Source of the DNA: Perilla frutescens
Taxonomy: Eukaryota > Streptophyta > Magnoliopsida > Lamiales > Lamiaceae
NCBI GenBank assembly: GCA_026008535.1
Contig: BRKX01000002.1
Span: 60,013,170 to 60,077,169 of the forward strand
DNA length: 64,000 nt
Reading direction: 5' to 3'
Shown here: piece after piece, positions 46,763 through 59,600 of the stretch
How the letters are laid out: every line of letters starts with the position of its first letter
Position numbering within the stretch: the first letter of the stretch is position 1
Position numbers and translations under genes: made by a program
Notes under the pieces: generated by a model
What the model was told of the DNA's origin: nothing
Database searches by the model: none
What the model saw: only the letters and a program-made list of their open reading frames with translations

Positions 46763-47779
46763 AAGAGGAAAATGTAAATGCTTACCTAGACCTGAACTTT
46801 TAAAAATATTTGCGGTAGAAATAAAGCTTTATATATGTTCCTCGTTGCCAAAAAGCCCACGACTTGTGTTAATCGTTATGACCCGACTAATTAATTAGGT
46901 ACAAAACCAAGCAAGAAAATTGTGCATATGTTTGCGTGGAGGTTGGTTGAATATGTCTATCAAAGTCCAAAGTACATTATTTTCTAATTAAACCATGTCA
47001 TATGTAATAAATAAAATTTTAAAATTTAAACTGTCAACCTATGGTTTAGTAAATATTTTTTAATACACAAACTTTCAAGATTTGAACTAGATGTGGCTTT
47101 CCCTTAAAAAAATAGAGATATCGTTCTCCAACAAAACAAACTACTGCTTGATTCCGTTCAAAAATTATGGGCGTTAAAGTAGTTGAGTACTTAACCTAGA
47201 TGTAAATATTTGTATTCAATGCTATGGTATTTTTGCAGTGGTAATTATTTATTGGAATCCAAATCACTTTTGTATTTCACAGCAGTGAATGGAAATCTCG
47301 TCAAAGAAGCCGCCCTTTAAAATCCCATACTTCAAAAATAAAAAATAAAAAATGCTAGAAATAAATCAGCCAACAAGATATGAACGTAGATTTCCTTTGA
47401 AAAGATATGAACACAAAAATTAAAATCGGTGCTTTATGCATTTCGCTTTCTACTTTGACAAACGGGCCCATATCTCCATTTGCTCTGCCTCCCTCTCCTG
47501 AATTAATCTGGAAATTATTTTCACTGCAAAATATTTTAAAAAAATCCCAAATATCTATCTCCCTTTCCTAAAAGAAACATTGAACTCAAATGTATATAAT
47601 GTGGTTTTACTATGAACAATTAAGGGATTATATATTAATCTTTGTCAAGGGAGGACAGCAGAATTATACACACCCAATAATAGACGAGTTGTCAATTTTC
47701 CTCCGTCTCGACAGGGAAAAAAATCCCCCTCTCCCCTCCTCATTAAACCAAGAAAAACTTAGCAGCAGCAGAGCAGCAG
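46763..47779. promoter_or_regulatory. Upstream region of RLK3
   Basis: About 1 kb between Copia B and the RLK3 leader. It is AT-rich with no gene seen. A CAG-repeat stretch (AGCAGCAGCAGAGCAGCAG, 47761-47779) lies in the presumed 5' UTR. No convincing TATA box was selected. Confidence 0.4.
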
Positions 47780-47833
47780 ATGGCAGATGCGTTACCCACC
47801 ACACGAGAGCGGAAGAGTGTGCCTGAAAAATGA
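47780..47833 (+). CDS. Upstream ORF overlapping the RLK3 start codon
   Basis: A 17-codon frame in the presumed 5' leader starts at the ATG at 47780. Its stop TGA (47831-47833) overlaps the RLK3 ATG (47830-47832) in an ATGA arrangement. Such overlap can tie main-frame translation to reinitiation. Whether the transcript includes this ATG is unknown. A second upstream ATG at 47787 opens another frame that runs past the main start. Confidence 0.35.
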   Translation: MADALPTTRERKSVPEK

Positions 47834-49958
47834 TAAACACGGCGGAGCACCACCGCTTCTGTTTGGTCGTTTGGTGTTACCTCGCCGCATTCACTCTCTT
47901 CCCTCTGCTCACGACGTCAATTAATCGTATCACTCCCACACAATCTCTCACCAAAGGTCAGACCTTAGTCTCCGCCAGACAAGAATTCGAGCTCGGCTTC
48001 TTCTCCTCCGGCATATCAAACAACTGGTACGTCGGAATTTGGTACAAGCACGTCGAAGAAAGGACCATTGTCTGGGTTGCCAACAGAGATTCACCTCTCA
48101 GAAATTCATCAGGAATCTTGAAAATCAGTGCTGACGAGGGCAAACTAATTTTAGTAGATCAAGCAGGAAGATCGGTATGGTCGGCGAACCACTCAGGAAA
48201 CGCCGGAAACATCGTTGCGGAGCTGCTAGATCACGGGAATTTGGTTCTCCGTCGAGAGAATGACGGAAACCCGGAGAATTATCTGTGGGAAAGCTTCAAT
48301 TATCCAACGGACACGTTATTACCCGGCATGAAACTGGGGTGGGACTCGAAAACAGGCCTGAATCGTTACATAACGTCTTGGAAAAGCGCCGACGATCCAT
48401 CTACCGGCGACTACAGCTTCAAGCTGAACATCTATGGATATCCGGAAATCTATTTGACGAACAAGCAGACTATAGATTATCGGAGCGGGGCGTGGAACGG
48501 GCTGAGATTTAGCGGAGTCCCAGAAATGAAACCAAGCAGCCCCCTTCTGTCGTTTCTCTTCGTCAGGAATCCGAACGAAGAAGTTTCATATTCTTTCAGT
48601 TTGATGAATGAGTCAATGTATTCGAGATTGATGATGAAACACTCCGGCGCGCTGCAACGGTTCATCTGGATTCCGTCGAGCAGAATCTGGAACTTATTCT
48701 GGTACGCTCCCAAAGATCAATGCGACGACTACAGAGAATGTGGAGTCTATGGAATTTGCGATGCCAATGCTTCGCCTGTCTGCAAATGCATGAAAGCGTT
48801 CCAGCCCAAGAATCAACAAGCGTGGAATCTGCGAGATGGATCGGATGGCTGTGTGCGTGTCTCCGAATTGGACTGCAACACCGATGGCTTTTTACCGATG
48901 AACAGCGTCAAATTGCCGGAGAGCGGGACGGCCTATGTGAACGATCAGATGAACTTGAATCAGTGCCGGGAAATGTGTCGGAAAAACTGTTCTTGTCGGG
49001 GTTACTCCAGCGCCAATATCAGCGACGGCAGCGGCTGCGTCATTTGGGCGGAGGATCTTTACGATATGAGGCAGTACGCGGCGTCTGAAGGCGGAGGTCA
49101 GGATTTCTATTTCCGGGTGCCAGCGGCTGAATTAGGTATGTTCATTTTTATTTTTACTTTTTTTTTTACAGCCTATGGTATGTAGCTAGGTGGGTGGGTT
49201 TTCAATTCGTATAAATTTGAATATATCATATTTAAAATTAATTGGTTCCGGTAATTTTTGAAGTCATTGTTAAAAGACTTGAATGAACATCATAATCGTC
49301 AGAACTAGTAGGTGAATGGGTTGGTGGCCGAAGTACTATTGGGAATTCTTCTGCGTTTATTGGATAATAATTTAATTATGTGTGTCAGAAATTATTTTGC
49401 CTTAGGTCGTGACATGACAGTATGACTAATTACTTTTTTAATTGCGTAATGGGTCTCCACTATATATTATATTATACTAGTACGATAAAATATTGTATAT
49501 GAAAAAGATACGAATTATAGAAAATTAGAAGAGTGAGGAATTTTTAATCCTAATCCTAATCCTAAGATAAAACAAATGGTAACATACGTACCAAGTCAAC
49601 TGGACATGTTTGACATTATTGCGATTTCTTTTATTGTATATATCGAATTATGCAGATCATAGGAAGAACGGGTGAGAGAACATTTGTTTTTGGGGATTGA
49701 AATTTAAGTACATAATCATTTGATACATTTGAATTTAAATAATAAAATGTCAATAGTAGACCTAGCCAACATAGCTACCATCCGGGATGACAATGCATAA
49801 TAGATCTTATAGGTGCCCGTAAAAATTATCCATAATAGGTAGGATAGTTACCCACATAATGGGTACTAGTACGGGCACGGACATGAGTAATTACCCGTAA
49901 ATTTTAATGGAGACGAGTGTGGATATGGATACCTTAGTACCCAACCCGCCCATACCCA

Positions 49959-50016
<58 letters not shown>

Positions 50017-52176
50017 GATGTTTAATTGTATTGTAATATGGTATTATTTGAAAGATTTCATAGCATTGTTATATTTTTCGTTTTTCATGAATGTTCTTAG
50101 TATTATATTTTTTTTTATCGAACTATGATTTAGTTTTAATCAATATTTTTTTAATCTTATTTTGTAATGATTTACTATAAATAATGATTACTAAATTAAA
50201 TATTAAATAAATAGTTTATGGTAAATAAATTTATATATTTATATTTTTAAATAAAATATGACCATGGTTATTATCTGAAAAAAATTTATTTACAAATAAA
50301 ATGATTATTGAATATGAATAAAATTTGGAGTACATGAAACATTAAATTGTAATTTATGTTATTTATTCCTATTTTGCAAACTTGATAAATACATGCTTAT
50401 TAAAAATTATATATTACATAAAATATATGCATATATATATATATATAAAGTTTACAACAAAAAATACTAATATAAGTATATTTGAATAATTAGAGAAAAA
50501 AATATCATTAGCTTTATCAGAAAAGTTAGATATTACTCATTTTGTAAAATACATTTGTGTATTCAATATATTTTTCATGTATTTAAAATAAACACATAAT
50601 ATGTGTGTGTGTGCTGATTTTTTATTTGAACTTATAAATATATTTTAAAATTCATTAAATATCATAAAACGTTTCTCGTGCATCGCAAATGAGAATTACT
50701 AATTAGTTAAAATACAACATACGAACTCGTCTATTGCACATTAAGTGTTATATCATTTCCTATTGCACACTCGTTTTTTTTATTTTTTTTTTCAATTTTT
50801 TTCTTTGATTTCAATTTATTATACTTTAATTTAATTTTACACTTGTTATTTAGGGTTCATCCTACCAAATTAGAGTTTAATATAATTTTTTAGTATTTAA
50901 TTTTTCAAATAATTAATTAATAACTACAAACTAAAAATTAAATACTAAAAAAAATAATGCATTCTAATTGAGTAGGATGAATCATAAATTATAAGTGTAA
51001 AATTAAACTAAAGTATAAAAAATTGAAATTGAAGAAAATTAAAAAAATCGAGTGTGCAACACAAAAAATGCAATAGGGGATTTCAATTGAAAATACAGGT
51101 AATGAGTACAAATATGGGTACTTACTTAAGTATCCAGAGAGTATGAGGACGGACATAAGAGTTGTTACTCATGCGGGTATGAAAACGGGTACGGATAAAT
51201 TTTTAAAATGCGGATATAGAGACGAATACTATAGTATCCTACCCATTGACATCCCTACATCCGTGTGTATGAAGTGCTATGTAATGTTTATCCATGTGTA
51301 TGAAGTGCTATGTAATGTTTATGAGTGGTAAATGGGGTTAATTATTTGCATTCACCTCCTTTAACATTATTTCATTAAAAAAAAATATTTTATTTCCCAC
51401 ATTTTTGAAGGGTTTTTTTTTTTTGGTTGTGAGTGATGAAATTAGAGACTGAACTATCATCTCTTAATCTTGTAAATGTGAGAGAATTTAGTAAAAAAAC
51501 TACAATAGTGATATTTTAGAGAAAATGTTTTAATTTTATATAAAATGATCTAACGAATCATAATCCGATAGAGAAGTGAAACCGGCTCAATAATCCACCC
51601 TAGAAGGCCCAAACTCGAAACAGACCCGTTGGCTTCTGAGTACACGCACCATCCCTTTTTTTCAATGGTTTTCAATTTTTCGATTTCTTTATTTTTTTCA
51701 ATTTTTTTTATGTCATTCTAATTAAGATTTATATTTAATTTAAAAATAATAATTATTTAATGTAGTGTATGAACCTACACAATAGTGTCAGATGAGTGCA
51801 CTGCGCAAGCTGCCAGATAAAAAAAATCACTTTAATTTTAGTGTTCATTAAATCCATTATATGATATGTATTTATTTGAAAAAATTAATTAACGAGTGTG
51901 GTGCACGAGTCGTCAGATAAAAAAATTAAATTAATCCATTTTAACTTTAAGATTTACTAATTCAATTTTAGGGTCTATATTTATTTTGAAAAAATAATTA
52001 ACAAGCGTGGTGTACGAGTCCATACGTTACAATTGAACTAGTTCACTCTGCGAGCCGCCAAATAAAAAAATTAAATTAATTAATTTTAATTTTAGAGTTG
52101 ACTAATTTTATTTTTATGACATATATTTTGGGGGAAAAACTAAAAAAATTCTAGACTCTAATGTGAGACCGTCCCC

Positions 52177-52228
<52 letters not shown>

Positions 52229-55200
52229 ACCTCAGTATTTTTAAAAACTAAAAGATGTGTGCCGTCATCAGAATAGATGTACTATCCATTTACATGTAGC
52301 TAATAAGCACTCAGAGAAAGATGCCTCATTTTGTTTTTTCAACTCTTAAATAAATTTGGACACGAAAGTCAAATTTAAATTATGATTGTAGTACACACAT
52401 TACATAGTAGGATATGACCTACATATTTTATAAATCACCTTAAAAGTAAAATAGTAAAGTGACTTGCCTCTTCATTGGGCTTTCACGTATCACTCAAACT
52501 TATAACAAAAATATCATCTAAACACATCCTAACAAATTACATATCATAATTTAAAAAAAAAAAAAGAAAAAAAACCTGCAATGCTATCATCACGGGGTTA
52601 CACAATTGACACCATATCAATCAATTATTCTTAAAATTTTCGGTCCGAGTATATCTGTATATTATATTATTATGTTACCATGTTCATTCTTAATTTTTCA
52701 GCTCAGGCCGAACTCCACTTGAAATATGCCAAGGACTCATAAAATTCTAAAAACCAATTTATAGAAAATAATTAATTTTCTTGTTTGCTTCAAATTCCAT
52801 TGAAGGAAGTTCATTTTTTTTTCTCAGTTTTCACAACTCACATACTAGGATAATTAATTATTTGTATATTACTTGAGAAATTTATTAGTGGGTTTCAATT
52901 TCAGCGCATAAAATTTTCTTTTCCTAGACTAGAGCCTGAACCACACAACACACAGAAGAGGTAAACATTGCATTGGGTAAAACATATATTATATGCTACA
53001 AGCAAATCACACAGAACAGATAAACTACATTTGGAGGTAAACGGTGCATTGGGTAACTTATTAGTGGTTTTCAATTTCAGGACATTAAAATTTCCTTTTT
53101 CAAGACTAGAACCCAAACCATACACCACACAAAAGAGGTAAACAGTGCACTGGGTAAAACATATGTTATATGCTATAAGCAAATTGCACAGAAGAAGTAA
53201 ACCACACTTAGAGGTAAACGGTGTTGCAAACCACACATGAAAAATCAAGTGTGGCAAGTACATCCAGTGGTGTTGGTGGTGAAATTCCAACTTGAGATAT
53301 TTGATCTCAAGCTAACACCATTTCATCATTAGGTCAGTTCTAATGAACAGAGATTGCAATATTTTTTTTAGGATAAAATCTTGCTAGGGTTGAAGTATAA
53401 AAAAATCAATTTAATTAATATTTATATTTTATAAAATTATATGGATTATAAAGAGTGAAGCAGATGAAGCCACAGATTGTAAAAGGCCCACCACGGAAAT
53501 GTGTTTCGGTACGAACCCCCAAAGGCCTAACCCGCCGACCTTATTGACTGGCCTGGCCTGCTTCATTTACTCAATTCCTAGGCCCTACCTAAATATTCGG
53601 ATATAGTCCCGTGGAAAAATACCAACTCCTATGTATATAGAAGTATATAGAATGTAGTTGAAACTTCAAAGCAACTTTCTTTTTTTATGAAATTAATTAA
53701 TGAATGGATCCACAACTAAAAACGCCTTTGTCACATTTAATATCTTTGAACTACTTTTTACTTCTCTTTTGACCTTCAAAATATTTTTATTTTTCTTATT
53801 CATGTTGATAGGAATTAAATCTAGGTGATCTCTGCCCCCCCCCCCCCCCCCCCCCCATTTTTTTGTGAATTTCATTAGCTGGAGATTATCTATATTTGGA
53901 TTCTTGAGTGTGGTGGCTGTTCATGATTAAAATATGGTAGCGAACTAGTGATGCCAATTAGTTAAGTTCTGTGATTATGCCTACAACTTTCGTTGACATG
54001 CGAATTCGTCCAGCTACTTCTCCTTTAAGAATGCCTTCTTTTTTTTAATTAATATATTTTAGGATCACACTAGTGATAAACATAACATATATTGATCTAC
54101 CAAGAACAGACATTACAATTTACAAGCAGTGATAATTATCTGACTAGCTTATTATTTGTTATTCGTTTCAGTAACATCAGCAGCTGTAGGATCTGAAGAT
54201 GATTCTAACAAGACTAGAAAAATCATCATGATTGCTGGGATTGTTGTTGGAAGCGGTGCATTGGTCGTTGGAGTGGCCATTTTTCTTGTATGGAAGAGAA
54301 GGAAATCAAATGGTGGGAATGTAGTAGAGCTCAGAGGTAGTAAGGAAATGTGCATGTCTGCTTAATGTTGTGTCTAATTCAGTAACATGTTTGTGTAAAT
54401 TTGAGGTTCATCTTAATTTTTTCCCAATGACATATATACAGGTCCAAGGGAAAGAAGCCAAGACTACCTGTTGAATGCACCAACAATTCCAAGTAAACGA
54501 GATCACTCGGGTGAAGCAGCAGCAGATGAGATAGAACTACCTCTATTCGACATCACTACTTTAGTAATAGCCACGAACAAGTTTTCTGATGAGAATAAGC
54601 TAGGCCAAGGTGGTTTTGGCATTGTTTACAAGGTACATTTAATTTTACAGCAACTATATATTATGTGTGTGTGTGTGTGAATTATGGATGATCAATGAGT
54701 AAATATTGAACATATATATATATATACACACACACACACATATTTGGGCAATTAATCTGCAGGGTGTGCTGGCAGAAGGTGAGGAAATAGCTGTGAAGCG
54801 GCTGTCGAAGACTTCTGTTCAGGGAATAGACGAATTCAAGAATGAAGTGAAGCTCATCGCAAGGCTTCAACACAGAAATCTTGTTCGTTTGCTGGGATGC
54901 TGCATTGAAATGGAGGAGAAGATGTTGGTGTATGAGTACATGGAAAATAAGAGCCTAGATTCTATGTTGTTCAGTAAGTCATGATATATATAGATAGATC
55001 TTCGCTAGCTGGCTCGATCTCCTTCAATTGCAAATTGCAATATACTGCATGCATTAATTAATTAGGGCTTATATTAATTGTATGTAGTGACTAATTTGGC
55101 ATGCATTCATGCAGACAAAAGCAAAAGTTCAATGCTGGAGTGGCAGAGGCGTTTCAAGATCATATGTGGGATTGCACGAGGCCTCCTGTATCTTCACCAA

Positions 55201-55972
55201 GATTCAAGATTCAGAATCATCCACAGGGATCTAAAGGCGAGCAACATTCTTCTCGATAAAGACATGGATCCTAAGATATCAGATTTCGGAATGGCAAGAA
55301 TATTCGGTGGAGATCAAACCGAAGCCAACACCAAAAGAGTTGTGGGAACATAGTAAGCAAATTAAATTAAAGAGCAAGCAGTAGTAGACTAGTAATTAAT
55401 TAATTAACTAGTTGGATCTGCGCAGTGGGTACATGTCCCCTGAATACGCGATGGATGGCCTCTTCTCCATAAAATCAGATGTATTCAGCTTCGGAGTTCT
55501 GGTATTGGAGATAGTGAGCGGGACCAAGAACAGAGGTTTCTATCAAACAAACAACCAGCTCAACCTGCTTGCATACGTAAGTGAGTATATATAGTTATAT
55601 GTATGCATGTATGTATAAAATGAATTAAAAAAAAAAAAAGAAGTGGCCTGGTGCATGCAGGCGTGGAAATTATACCGGGAAGGAAGAGGAATAGAGGTGG
55701 TTGATTCAGCAGCGGGTGAAGAATATTCAGAAAGTGAAGTAATGAGATGCATACAAGTGGGGCTGTTATGCGTACAGGAGCATGCCCAAGACAGGCCCGA
55801 CATGTCTACGGTGGTGTTGATGTTGAGCACCGATTTTCCCTCCATCCCCCAACCTAAGCATCCCGGATATTGCGTCGGAAACCGCCACCCTCAAAACGAC
55901 TCATCATCTGCTAAACTAGACGAAACATGCACCGTCAACCAACTTACCCTTACCATCATAGATGCTCGATGA
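47830..55972 (+). CDS. RLK3: SD1-type G-type lectin S-receptor-like Ser/Thr kinase with a 5 kb first intron
   Basis: Exons 47830-49135, 54172-54336, 54442-54632, 54763-54973, 55115-55352, 55426-55576, 55661-55972 encode 857 residues. The signal peptide (CLVVWCYLAAFTLFPLL) is followed by B-lectin (FELGFFSSGIS, GIWYKH, IVWVANRD), an S-locus glycoprotein domain (WNGLRFSGVPEM), EGF-like (CDDYRECGVYGIC), PAN (CREMCRKNCSCRGY), a membrane helix at about 455-477 and a basic stop-transfer KRRK. The kinase has GQGGFGIVYK, Lys about 566, HRDLKASN with Asp about 663, DFGMARIFGGD, GTYGYMSPEYAMDG, and a tail ending LTIIDAR. All catalytic residues are present. This is the most canonical SRK-like ectodomain of the four. 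Exon 1 is GC-richer than the surrounding DNA. Intron 1 (49136-54171) is about 5 kb because of transposon insertions; the equivalent intron is 82-442 bp in the three neighbours. Both intron 1 splice sites look normal. Confidence 0.92.
49784..51255. mobile_element. hAT-like non-autonomous element in RLK3 intron 1
   Basis: The left end GGGATGACAATG and the right end CATTGACATCCC are inverted repeats of the (TA)GGGATGTCAATGGG type common on plant hAT elements. Sub-terminal segments (GGGTA, ACCCGT, ACGGGTACGG) also pair in inverse. A (TAT)n microsatellite of about 57 bp (49960-50016) lies inside. The flanks (TACCATCC and TACATCCG) are similar but not identical, so the 8 bp duplication is imperfect. 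No transposase is seen. Confidence 0.7.
51256..52883. repeat. Repeat-rich middle part of RLK3 intron 1
   Basis: A 31-32 bp tandem duplication (GTGTATGAAGTGCTATGTAAT..., 51264-51325) lies beside the hAT element. At about 51770-52140 three diverged copies of a unit with a GTGCAC/GAGTC core and AAAATTAAATTAAT recur, related to the array at 15.5-16.0 kb. A (TA)n tract spans about 52185-52225. No exon-like sequence is seen. Confidence 0.6.
52884..53335 (-). mobile_element. Diverged SINE with tandemly duplicated body, antisense in RLK3 intron 1
   Basis: On the minus strand the head (53335 to about 53231) matches the SINE at 16117: ATGGTGTTAGCTTGAGATCA, then ATCTCAAGTTGGAAT where the B-box should be, then CACCACTGGATGTA and AAGTGTGGTTTAC. 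The body is present twice in tandem (53059-53223 and 52884-53058, about 170 bp each, for example AACATATGTTATATGCTATA against its near copy). The pol III boxes are eroded. An old relative of the 16.1 kb SINE. Confidence 0.7.
53835..53856. repeat. Homopolymer C22
   Basis: Twenty-two consecutive C in RLK3 intron 1, a rare tract in AT-rich plant DNA. On the minus strand it is a G22 run able to form a G-quadruplex. Length errors are likely here. Confidence 0.8.
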
Positions 55973-56657
55973 TACTCATACTGTACTAGGAATTCAATAC
56001 CCCGGCCAACTTAGTCAGTAGTCACCCAAAAAACAATTAATGAATTCAAATCCTTATTGAAGGACCTGAATCCAAACAAAAACAAATTTAAATCAAATAG
56101 TATCAATTTTATGATTTTTTATTTTTTTTAGTTGAGAAAAAATGGTACCGGTGGATACATCTCTTTCTTACGCACAAGTTTGCACGTCTATTTACTGTAT
56201 ATTTAAAAGATTTGTGACCATGCATTATGCATATTTTGCACCATAGAAGGTTCGATTACTAATTAATTATTATTATTATTGTCTTTTTTTTCCCCTTTTT
56301 TTGAAGAACTTCAATGCGTTAATTAATTGTCATGAGAACACAAATACTTTTCACATCTTTGACTTGGAGGCACCATTATATGTGTACTGAAAAAAGAAGG
56401 AAAAAATAAAATAGCAGTGAAGAATGTCCAAATATATCCTTTAATACGTTGACCCAACAAAGTCCCCACAGACAGACACAGTCGGTCTTGAAATGAAACA
56501 AGATTACAAGACCGTTTCTTACTAATTAATGTTTATTTCATTCTGGTTCTGGTTCTGGTTCTGGTTCTACTTGTGCTATTTCTTCTTCAAGGGTCGATAG
56601 TTTCAGAGTTGAAAATCCAACTTTTGCAGCTGGCTGTCACCCGTAACTTGAGAGACG
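55973..56657. promoter_or_regulatory. RLK3-RLK4 intergenic region and RLK4 promoter
   Basis: Only 685 bp separate the two genes. Two W-boxes, TTGACT (56359-56364) and TTGACC (56449-56454), lie about 300 and 205 bp before the RLK4 start. A short (TGGTTC)n repeat lies at about 56542-56567, about 100 bp upstream, probably in or near the 5' UTR. Confidence 0.5.
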
Positions 56658-59600
56658 ATGAAAAATGAGACCCTGTTTCGTGCAGTGTCCTTATTATTGA
56701 TCCTCGTTCATCTCTTGATTAAATCCTCCATTGTCGCTGTCGATTCTATAGGTCCAAATAAGACGCTCGTAGATAACGGGACAACTCTGGTTTCTCCCAA
56801 CGGAAACTTCGAGTTGGGATTCTTCAGTCCATCCAACTCCAGCAATCGATATGTGGGAATCTGGTTCAAGAAAGTCTCACTTCAAACCGTAGTTTGGGTT
56901 GCCAACAGGGACCGCCCCATCACAGATTTATCCGGCATCCTCTCTGTTACATTCTCCGGAGCCATCATCATCTCCAGTAACCGATCAACTATTTGGGATG
57001 CAAATTCGGCTTCAGGGAATCCGGTGTTGAGGCTTTTGGACAATGGGAACCTGGTGCTGGAGAGTCGGCCGGAAAGTGGTTATTCGTGGCAGAGTTTTGA
57101 CTATCCTTCGAATACACTGATTCCCGGCATGAAGCTCGGCTGGGATCTTGGAACGAACGAAGAACGTTATATGACGTCATGGAAAAGTATGGATGATCCA
57201 TCTCCGGGTGAGTATACGTACAGGATGAATCCAAAAGGGCTGCCTTCGATAGTTCTCCGTCAAGGTTCAACCATTAAATTCAGAAGTGGGCCTTGGGATG
57301 GCGTTCGTTTCGGTGGCTCTCCTGCGCTGCAGAAAAATTCGGTTTTCACCCCAATTTTCGTATTCAATTCTAGCTATGTGTATTACGCATTCGAAAATAC
57401 CGACCCCTCAATCATATCAAGATTTGTGGTGACGGAATCAGGGGCGCTGACACACTTCCTGTGGTCGGAGACGAGCAAGCAATGGATCGACATAGCCACA
57501 ATGCAAGCTGGCCCCTGTGATGAGTATGCCAAATGCGGTAACTTTGGCGTCTGCGAATTTGGTAGAGCGCCCATATGCGGTTGCTTGAGTGGGTTCATGC
57601 CACGGGTGAGGGAGGACTGGGCACGCTTTGTTTGGGAGGGCGGATGCATTCGCAACACAGTGTTTAACTGTAACACACCTGCAGGATTCAGGAAGGTTTC
57701 GATGATCAAGGTTCCAGACACATCTAATTGCCTTGTGAATACGACTGCAACAAATAAGGAGCAATGCGAGGCCGCCTGTTTGGCCAATTGTTCGTGCGTG
57801 GCTTATGCTAAGACACCAGCCACCGGATGTGTTCTTTGGTTTGGGGAGTTGTTAGATATGAGATTGTATGACTCTGGTGGCCAGGACCTGTTTCTCAGGA
57901 TGCCGCTCTCTCAACTAGGTACTTAGCTCCTACCTCCCTCCCTCCATTAATTATTTAATTCATAATTCATAATTATGCTCTCTTAATTTTCATTCAAAAG
58001 ATTCCAGTTCTAACTCCAAGAGAGCAGCTGTGATCGCATCACTCACGGTCTCTTCATTCCTACTGTTGCTTGCCCCCTTCATCTGCTTGCTTATCCGTAA
58101 GAGGACCGCAAACAACAACAACAACAAAGCAGGTAATTACCATTTTTTCTTAATTTTTCAAATTACTTATTTCAAGATAAACCCCATCTATCTACTACCT
58201 ACCACATAACGACTTTTTCAATCTTCCCGCCTGTTGACTGATCAATTACGTACCCCCTTTTTTTTTATACATACTTGTGGTTTATTAACTTTGGTATCAC
58301 ATAACGAACATACATAACTCTTAATGCACCTCTGTGAATGACCTGTTCTCAATCAGGAAAGTTCTAAGAAACAGATTATCGTGCAAATATCAGTTTTATT
58401 TTTACATGATGATATGATGGACTAGTACTCAGTTCTAGCTAGGTGGTAAAAGTAAAACCCATCATGCAGATTCAGTTTAGTCAAGATTTTATACAGATTT
58501 CAGATTGGCTTTTCTTTTATTGATTTGTACCTCATGCCACTCATTAAATACCTGACCGGCACTTCAATTCATATATATATGCACATAATTGAATTACAAG
58601 CACTGACTAGCTAATTGTACGTATTTAATTTGAATCCTCACATGGTCTTGTAATTATAAGTTGATTGATTGCATGTAGCTTTGGCAGATCAGCAACATGA
58701 TACTCCGAACCAAGATCACAATGAAAGCATAGGAGATGAGGATGTGGCCTTACCTCTATTCGATTTTCATACAATATCAGCTGCCACTGATGAATTCTCG
58801 TTTGCAAATAAGATTGGGGAAGGTGGTTTTGGCTCTGTTTACAAGGTAGATCCTAGCTAGCTAGTCATGTGCAACGTATTTTTCATTGATACGTATATAA
58901 TATGTTCTTGTTTAATTTCGTTAGATTTCATTAATTATAATGTAGGGCGTCCTATCAACTGGAAAAGAGATAGCAGTTAAGAGACTTTCCAAAGATTCTG
59001 GGCAAGGCATTTATGAATTCAAGAATGAAGTCATCTTGATTGCCAAATTGCAGCACAGAAATCTAGTTAGGCTGCTGGGATGCTGCATTCATCGGGATGA
59101 GAGAATGCTGGTTTACGAGTACATGCCTAACAAAAGTCTGGACCTCTTCATCTTCGGTAAGCCTCTTAATTTATGTCACCAGCAGTAGACTAGTAGTTTA
59201 AACTAACTAAATCTTCGAATTCCATATATGATCAATAGATCAAACAAAGGACACATCACTAGAGTGGCAGACGCGCGTTGATATTATAGTAGGCATTGCC
59301 CGCGGACTTCTCTACCTCCATCGCGATTCAAGATTGAGAATAATTCACAGGGATTTAAAAGCAAGCAATATTCTCCTGGACAGTGAAATGAACCCAAAAA
59401 TATCAGACTTTGGCCTGGCAAGAACGTTTGGCGCCGATCAATATCAAGAAAATACAAAAAGAGTAATGGGAACCTAGTAAGCAATTAAGGATGCATATTA
59501 TTTTACATATTCCTCGATCTTAATTATCCTTTCTACTAGCTAGTTTAATTAATTAATTTTGGTGTCTTAATGTAGTGGATACATGGCCCCAGAATATGCA

